DNA of 64,000 nt from assembly GCA_963978545.1 (NCBI GenBank), contig OZ021733.1:34515424-34579423 (forward strand), given 5' to 3'. The stretch is from Linyphia triangularis. Lineage: Eukaryota > Arthropoda > Arachnida > Araneae > Linyphiidae. The notes below the pieces were generated by a model. It was not told the DNA's origin, ran no database searches, and saw only the letters and a program-made list of their open reading frames with translations. Each line of letters opens with the position of its first letter. Positions within the stretch are counted from its first letter, which is position 1. Made by a program: the position numbers and the translations under genes. Positions 58,712 to 64,000 of the stretch are shown here, in pieces.

Positions 58712-59281
58712 GGACTAGGAAAATCACCGAAAATATGTTACTAGCTCAGTAATAGTTGCTTTTCTAAAAAGGTAACTAGTTCAGTTATAAGTAATTTTAC
58801 TTAAAAAATAATTAAATAGAAGTAACGTTATTCAAAATTTAACTAGTTAAAAGTTAAATTATCACAAAAGCAATTAGTTAACTATTCCGCAAAATGTTAC
58901 CAGTTACAAATTGTTAATAATAAATTGTTAATTCAAACAATCCCAAAACTTTCCATTTATCAACAAAATCGCATGAACTTCCTCAACATAAAATTAATAA
59001 TTTATAGTGTATCTAAAACTCACATTGCATAGGAGCTCAACTAACGCCCATCGCAGTTGCTAATGAAGTCATAATTAGCTTTCTTGCAAAATACTTGTTT
59101 TGCTGTGATTAATTAGCCGTAGTATTTCCGGGAAAACAGAAAAGATTTTTTTTCTCGGTGTTACTTTTCACATAAACTAGAAAATAGCATAATCTACTGA
59201 AAATATATAACTAGTTGAATTTAATGAAAGAAGTAACTAGTTAATTTTATTAATTACTAGAAACTAGTTCTTTCCAAGTCT
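58712..59281. mobile_element. hAT-like MITE remnant rich in AACTAGTTA words
   Basis: TAGGACTAGGAAAATCACC at the left and CTAGTTCTTTCCAAGTCTG at the right are imperfectly inverted. The interior subterminal zones are full of GTAACTAGTT/AACTAGTTA words, as in a widespread hAT-derived repeat type. No matching 8-bp duplication was found, so boundaries are approximate. Confidence 0.55.
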
Positions 59282-60037
59282 GCAACCAATGCATTAAAAA
59301 TGTACATTTTCTTTATTACAATCAAACAACATTTGCATTACTTAGCAAATTTAACACCTTGAAATAATGTGCATTTTATCTTTCTAGTACAACATGCTAT
59401 AATTTGTCGAAGCTTAAGAGCATTAGCCTATTTATGTTCCAACAAGCAAACAATCCCTTTCCATTAGCATTCGCTTCCAAGTCACCAAGAATTGCGCACT
59501 TTCTGTAAACTACACAAGATGCAATGGGGGTGACAAAGAAAGTACTCTAAACCTTTTAAATACTGACTTGACAAACCGGTTAAAACCAGCCCATGGCAGT
59601 TTACTCTTACTTAACTTTCAAAATTACATTGCTCTCAATCTGATTTACTTTACCCTATAAACCTCATAAAATGATACAGCATACAAATGGTATCAATTGA
59701 AAAGGTATGTCAATAAAATTATTCCTCTCAGGCTGCGATGTGGGATGATTTTTTACAAACATGAGGCATGCATAAATTCTATCGTTAAACAAAAAATTAA
59801 CATGATCGATAATTGATTAAATTTAAGCATTAATTCATCCACTCGGCTGTACGATATTTAAATCTAATATCTGTATTTCATTTACCCTGCAGATACACTA
59901 AGACTAGGTTTGTAACTAGGACAGTCGCCCTGCTGTAATACTAAAACTATTTGTGAGTGCACAAACTAATGATAAATCTATACCCCAAAATCCCTACTTT
60001 AAGTTGTATTAGTCTAAGGATGCATAAAACCATGTGT
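59282..60037. other. Intronic sequence
   Basis: No recognised gene or element. Confidence 0.5.
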
Positions 60038-60350
60038 TAGGTCAGAATGGCTAGAGAATTTGAGAAACAAAATTCCATGACATTTCCCCGATTTCCATAA
60101 AAATTCCCTGTTGTGCGCTATAATTCAAAAAACAAAATAATGGCCAATTTAAAAATACAAAAATTTAATAAGTAAATATAATTCTAAATAGTCAAAGTAT
60201 AATTGCACCATAATAAATTCATGGTAAAAATCAAAACTTCTTTCTTTAGAGAAATCTTTAGAGCTAGAGTATGAAAAAGAATGGAAAACATTAATTAAAA
60301 AATACAAAATTTACCAAATACAGCTATACTTGCTAACTTAAAGGTAAAGC

Positions 60351-60530
60351 GCCGACCAAACGGTATAGTGGTTAGCGTGCTAGCTTCTAGACCGCGAGGT
60401 TGCGGGTTCGAGTCCCGTGTAAGGCATGGATGTTTGTAAATGTGTGTTGGTTTGTCTAATGACGAATGTTTCGGCGCATTATAGCCCTCGTGTTGCTGAC
60501 GGCGCCAGATAATCTGAATACAAGCAACCA
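60351..60530 (+). mobile_element. tRNA-derived SINE, family A, first unit of a dimer
   Basis: A full-length copy: GCCGACCAAACGG head, A box TAGTGGTTAGCG, B box GGGTTCGAGTCC, GGCGCATTATAGCCC body, GACGGCGCCAGATAATC and tail ATACAAGCAACC. It is preceded by AAGGTAAAGC (60341-60350), which recurs only after the second unit. Confidence 0.93.
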
Positions 60531-60739
60531 ACCGACCAAACAGTATAGTGGTTTCGTGCTAGCTTCTAGACCGCGAGGGTGAGGGTTCGAGTCCCGTGTA
60601 AGGCATGGGTGTTTGTAAATGGTCCCGTGTAAGGCATGGGTGTTTGTAAATGCATGATGGCTTGTCAAATGACGAATGTTTCAGTGCATTATAGCCCACG
60701 TATTGCTGACGGCGCCAGATAATTTGAAAACAACCAACC
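60531..60739 (+). mobile_element. tRNA-derived SINE, family A, second unit with internal 31-bp duplication
   Basis: Directly adjoined to the first unit (ACCGACCAAACAG head). A 31-bp segment starting GTCCCGTGTAAGGCATGGG is exactly duplicated at 60591-60621 and 60622-60652. It ends CAACCAACC and is followed by AAGGTAAAGC (60744-60753), the partner of the sequence left of unit 1. So one 10-bp target duplication brackets both units. Confidence 0.92.
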
Positions 60740-61820
60740 AATCAAGGTAAAGCAAAACCAGTACAATACTTTTCTTTTTAATTTAAAAAATAACACAAAT
60801 AAAACATGTTATTTTCTTTAATATATGTCATATGCTGTTTCCTGTTCATAGCATAAACTTAAATTCCTGTCCTAATCCTAAATATTTACTGAATTTGAGC
60901 ATGCATGTGCATAAAACTTAAATAATCAGCATTTTATTATTCTGTCAAAAATTTCACTTGGTACATATCTTTTATGAAAAATTGTGTCTTTTGAAGTCGA
61001 CTAAAGATAAACAACATTTAATGTATGAAAGAAAAAGCCTGAAATTAACAGCTTCTTATAAAAATTAATTACTCATAGATGTATAGAAATAAAATTTTGT
61101 ACAATAAAAATATTATCTCAAACCGCAAAAGTACAGTTTAAATGAGACAAAAAATCGTTTTTATAAAACACGACTAGCACAAAGTTCATAATTTTTTGGC
61201 AGAATAAAAATGCGATGACTTTTAAAAAAAGACAGACTTTTTAGACACACTTTAAAAAGTACATGCTAAAAAAACTGTATTCTGAGTGATGACATCATAG
61301 AATCCACTGCACGTAATGCGAACCGAGGTAGATATCCACATGGGGCATGCGATAAGGGAAACTCCAAAATTTCAAATTTCCCTGATTAAAGGGTAATTTT
61401 ACAAAATTCTCTGACATTTCCCTGATTTCTATGAATTCCAGGTTCTGTAGCCACCCTGTAGGTTTATAATAAAATTATAAATTTAATTAGAAATAATTTT
61501 AAGCTTGCATTAATACACTTTAATATAGATGAATTAATTATACTTCGTATCCAGAATGACAAGGAGAAGGCGAATCTAACAGAAATTTTATGTTATAGTT
61601 GTATTAGAAAAAATAATATCGATGGCGAAAAGCACAATCATTATATGTCCATTTATTGACCCAAATGAGATATTGGTATAAATTAAAGTGAAATCTAGCG
61701 CTTTCCTATAGCACACATATTCTATGTCGTTATGTTACGAAAAGGTATTTGATGTGAATCTCACGTGTTTATCATGTTCCACTAAAAAGTTCCAGGTAAT
61801 AATTTTCTAAATACTTGAAA

Positions 61821-61929
61821 GCCGTCCAAACGGTATAGTGGTTAGCGTGCTAGCTTCTAGACAGCGAGGTTGCGGGTTCGAGTCCCGTGTTAGGCATGGG
61901 TGTTTGTAAATGTATGTTGGCTTGTCTAG
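61821..61929 (+). mobile_element. tRNA-derived SINE, family A, 3'-truncated
   Basis: GCCGTCCAAACGG head, both pol III boxes, and the body to GGCTTGTCTA, then unrelated sequence. Loss of the 3' end is unusual for a retroposed SINE and suggests a later deletion or recombination. Confidence 0.85.
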
Positions 61930-62118
61930 ACACTTAAAATATGACATTGGAGATTTATGACACTTAAGTGAAGTATGGATTGAAATAAAAGACAAAAAAT
62001 ACAGTCTGATTATATTAATATAGTAAATAAAGATTCGCAATATTTACCGATGTTTATTAAGTTTTCCCACCAATGAAAAGTACGATGAATTGCTATCGAT
62101 GTAACCTCTAACATGGAA
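61930..62118. other. Intronic sequence next to the Tc1 remnant
   Basis: No recognised gene. Confidence 0.4.
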
Positions 62119-62770
62119 CTAATACTTTGTTACCATGCTCATAGATGCAATTACAGCTGCACAACGACGGTTCATTTAGACGATAAGAGTCTTAAGATCA
62201 CCCATAGTGAACTTATTCCACTTCTCCAGCAATTTCTCGAAACATTCTGCACTATTTGAATATTTAGGTATTGACCATTATGTCCAGTTTATGCCGTATG
62301 TTCTCCAAGGGATTTAGGTCTGATCATAGGGCTGGCCAATTCATGACGCGAATCCTTATGAAAGAAAATCATATCTTCACATGTAGGTTGTGTTTTCTAT
62401 AATGCTGAAAAACCTAGCGTTGAACCATGGCAGAACTTGAGCCGTTAAATTCCAAGCAACCAACCTAGCGTTGAACCAATTTGGTCAAATATGGTAAAAA
62501 AAAATAATTGCGAGATATCTCTGCATACTGTATATAACCGCACACAATACCCTGAATTTTAAGTAGGGGGCGAACTCCAACTGCCGAAAATCCTCTCTAT
62601 ACCATCACAAATCCATAACTGTGTTTACTTGAAGGAATTTGGTATTTTGCATGATATCTTTTAACATAATGTTTTCGCACTTACTGTATCACCTTTACGA
62701 AATAGTTCGAACTTTGACTCATCACACATAAAGATATTTGACTGAAAATCTTGGCGTGTCCTTTATTTTT
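62119..62770 (-). pseudogene. Second Tc1-like transposase remnant, C-terminal two thirds
   Basis: The minus strand reads CDESKFELF near 62722-62699 (first catalytic aspartate region). It then gives GFVMVWRGFSAVGV-like and GIVCGYIQYAEISRNYF segments in shifting frames, then WPAL.. SDLNPLEN near 62333-62300 with the third catalytic acid. It ends with MNRRCAAVIASM and VTKY before TAG at 62119-62121. Stops and frame changes are frequent. It belongs to a different Tc1 lineage from the element at 18508. A 34-bp retroposon tail with its duplication (62411-62478) interrupts it. Confidence 0.78.
62428..62461 (+). mobile_element. 34-bp CAACC-tail insertion with perfect 17-bp target duplication
   Basis: AACCTAGCGTTGAACCA occurs at 62411-62427 and exactly at 62462-62478. 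The 34 bases between read TGGCAGAACTTGAGCCGTTA followed by AATTCCAAGCAACC, a shortened version of the tail seen at 22855. It sits in the dead Tc1 transposase, so the empty site can be read directly from the flanks. Confidence 0.9.
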
Positions 62771-62867
62771 AATTTTTTTAAATTAAAAGTTACTTCACGG
62801 CAACTCTACCAAACAATCCAGTATCGTGAAGACGGCGATAAATTACTACCACTGACAATACCATGTA

Positions 62868-63095
62868 GACCGAGAAGTGACTGCAAGTTTAGTTACCCCA
62901 TCGAACATCATTCTGAATTTTTTTTTATAGAATGTGGAGAAAAGTTAGTAGATTACGAATCCACTGGTCTGCCGTGGCAAAAATGGCCGAAACTGGTCAA
63001 ACATCGGCTTTGAAGGAGTTGAACTAAATCCGATTGCCAAACATGTCATAAAACTTGCCAAAAAGATAACACACTTTTTCGTCTGGTACAGTACC
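62868..63095. mobile_element. Half copy of the palindromic element at 49836-50490
   Basis: GACCGAGAAGTGACTGCAAG, CCCATCGAACATCATTCTGA, CCACTGGTCTGCCGTGGCAA and CTTTTTCGTCTGG follow the order of one arm of the 655-bp palindrome. TA precedes it at 62866-62867. The second arm is missing. Confidence 0.85.
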
Positions 63096-64000
63096 CAAAA
63101 AAAACCACAGAACGATGGCTATATCTTTTGTTCTAATTGTTGAAATAACAAACAAAAGGTACCGTTGTAAATCGTGAAAGGTTTTTAATAATTGTATGTA
63201 GTTTTTTTTATTATGAGGGGTCATCTACATATTAAAACAGAACCAAACTTTAAAAAGTTCAATAGCAACCTCATAATATTATTCCATATTTGGATTCAGC
63301 ATTAAAAAATAATGCGAAATACAAAAATTCGTAATTTTCTAATGAATGGTTTGTAATTTAAATGATAAAAAGAAAATGATAAATTAATGTTAAATAAAAA
63401 AGTTGGTTTTTTGGCCATAAATACTTAATATACTTCAGTAATTTGTTTTTCAAAAGGTAGTTTGTAAATGGCCAAACATAAATAGCAATCAGCTTTTGAA
63501 TCAATTTCTTTTTTAATAATTAATTATTAATTAATAAAGCAATTAAAAATTTTTTTGAATAGAAACATATATTTTTTTTGCTTTCATTGGATTTACCATG
63601 GTCTAAAACCCCCCCATAATTTTTTTCTTTCCATTTTGACTATTAGTTCTCGATTTTTTAGAGAAAATGTAAAAAACGCTCACTTTAAGGGACCGTATAA
63701 TAGAGGACTTTTGAAAACTATCAAAGATTAATTCAAGGTAAACTAGAGGTGTGGAAAATCGCATAACGTTCAGTTATCGTATAACCGATAGTTTAAAAAC
63801 TAAGAAACACGCTTTAATAGGAAAGTGAACTAAAAAGTAGAAGATAATTTTAAATAAGTTTGAAATAAGAATAGTGATTAACAAGAAATATTTATTTTAT
63901 CGTAAAAAAGCGTGGGGTGCTTGATGTCAATTTTTGTAAATACTTAATGACAGATATTGGTAAAAGTAGAGCCATTATGAAAATATCTTAAAAAGCACCC
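63096..64000. other. Intronic sequence to the window end
   Basis: No gene. AACTAGAGGTGTGGAAAATC at about 63741-63760 matches a word at 39102 and resembles a hAT-type end (compare TAGAGGTCGG at 19086). If it is a transposon start, the element runs beyond the window. Confidence 0.4.

Larger units (their letters stand above)
60043..61458. mobile_element. TIR element of about 1.4 kb hosting a SINE dimer
   Basis: The left end CAGAATGGCTAGAGAATTTG mirrors the right end (reverse complement CAGGGTGGCTACAGAACCTG); both continue with an AAATTCC/ATGACATTTCCC region. TAGGT lies on both sides (60038-60042 and 61459-61463), a possible 5-bp target duplication. It contains the SINE dimer at 60351-60739 and otherwise no coding frame. 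Class uncertain. Confidence 0.65.

Noticed and set aside
60361..60430. tRNA gene
   Set aside because: The A and B boxes are tRNA-like, but the sequence is the head of a repeated SINE and does not fold into a convincing cloverleaf with a CCA-ready acceptor stem.

Overview
This is an AT-rich animal nuclear window that is almost entirely intergenic and intronic and is crowded with transposable elements. Three things point to an arachnid, most likely an orb-weaving spider: the Ty3/gypsy gag-pol, the Tc1-like transposase and the C-terminal part of a non-LTR retrotransposon polymerase all resemble families I know from spider genomes. That assignment is inference from remembered families, not from a search.

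Only two host-gene pieces are well supported. On the plus strand, 41720-41863 is the first coding exon of an SLC10-type (sodium/bile-acid symporter family) membrane protein. It has a perfect splice donor, a TATA-like box and an initiator just upstream, and an upstream module amplified several times. Its next exon is not visible, so everything to the right end of the window is probably intron 1. On the minus strand, 36105-36912 is a single terminal exon coding for 263 residues of an unrecognised protein, preceded by a good splice acceptor.

Layout. 1-700: remnant of a LINE reverse transcriptase. 3.9-5.4 kb: small DNA transposons. 9.6-15.3 kb: a young Ty3/gypsy element on the minus strand, with 293-bp LTRs differing at 2 positions and a 4-bp target duplication, but a broken gag-pol. 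15.7-17.5 kb: hAT transposase remains. 18.5-20.8 kb: a Tc1-like transposon split by a 730-bp hAT-type element. 21-25 kb: a cluster of tRNA-derived SINEs, LINE 3' ends, very short tail insertions and a perfect hairpin. 28.4-33 kb: two copies of a TIR element. 33.2-35.9 kb: a diverged tandem array. 36-42 kb: the two gene pieces. 42-64 kb: intronic sequence with a piggyBac-type MITE, (AT)52, a 655-bp palindromic element, a SINE dimer, and Tc1 and hAT-like remnants.

The most interesting signal is a retroposition network. A LINE 3' end, a tRNA-derived SINE and a set of insertions only 34-119 bp long all end in CAACC repeats. SINE and tails share a related hairpin, and several copies are bounded by target-site duplications of 9-17 bp. 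One 34-bp insertion with a perfect 17-bp duplication sits inside a dead Tc1 transposase gene. The second signal is the stepwise duplication of a short module immediately upstream of the SLC10 promoter.
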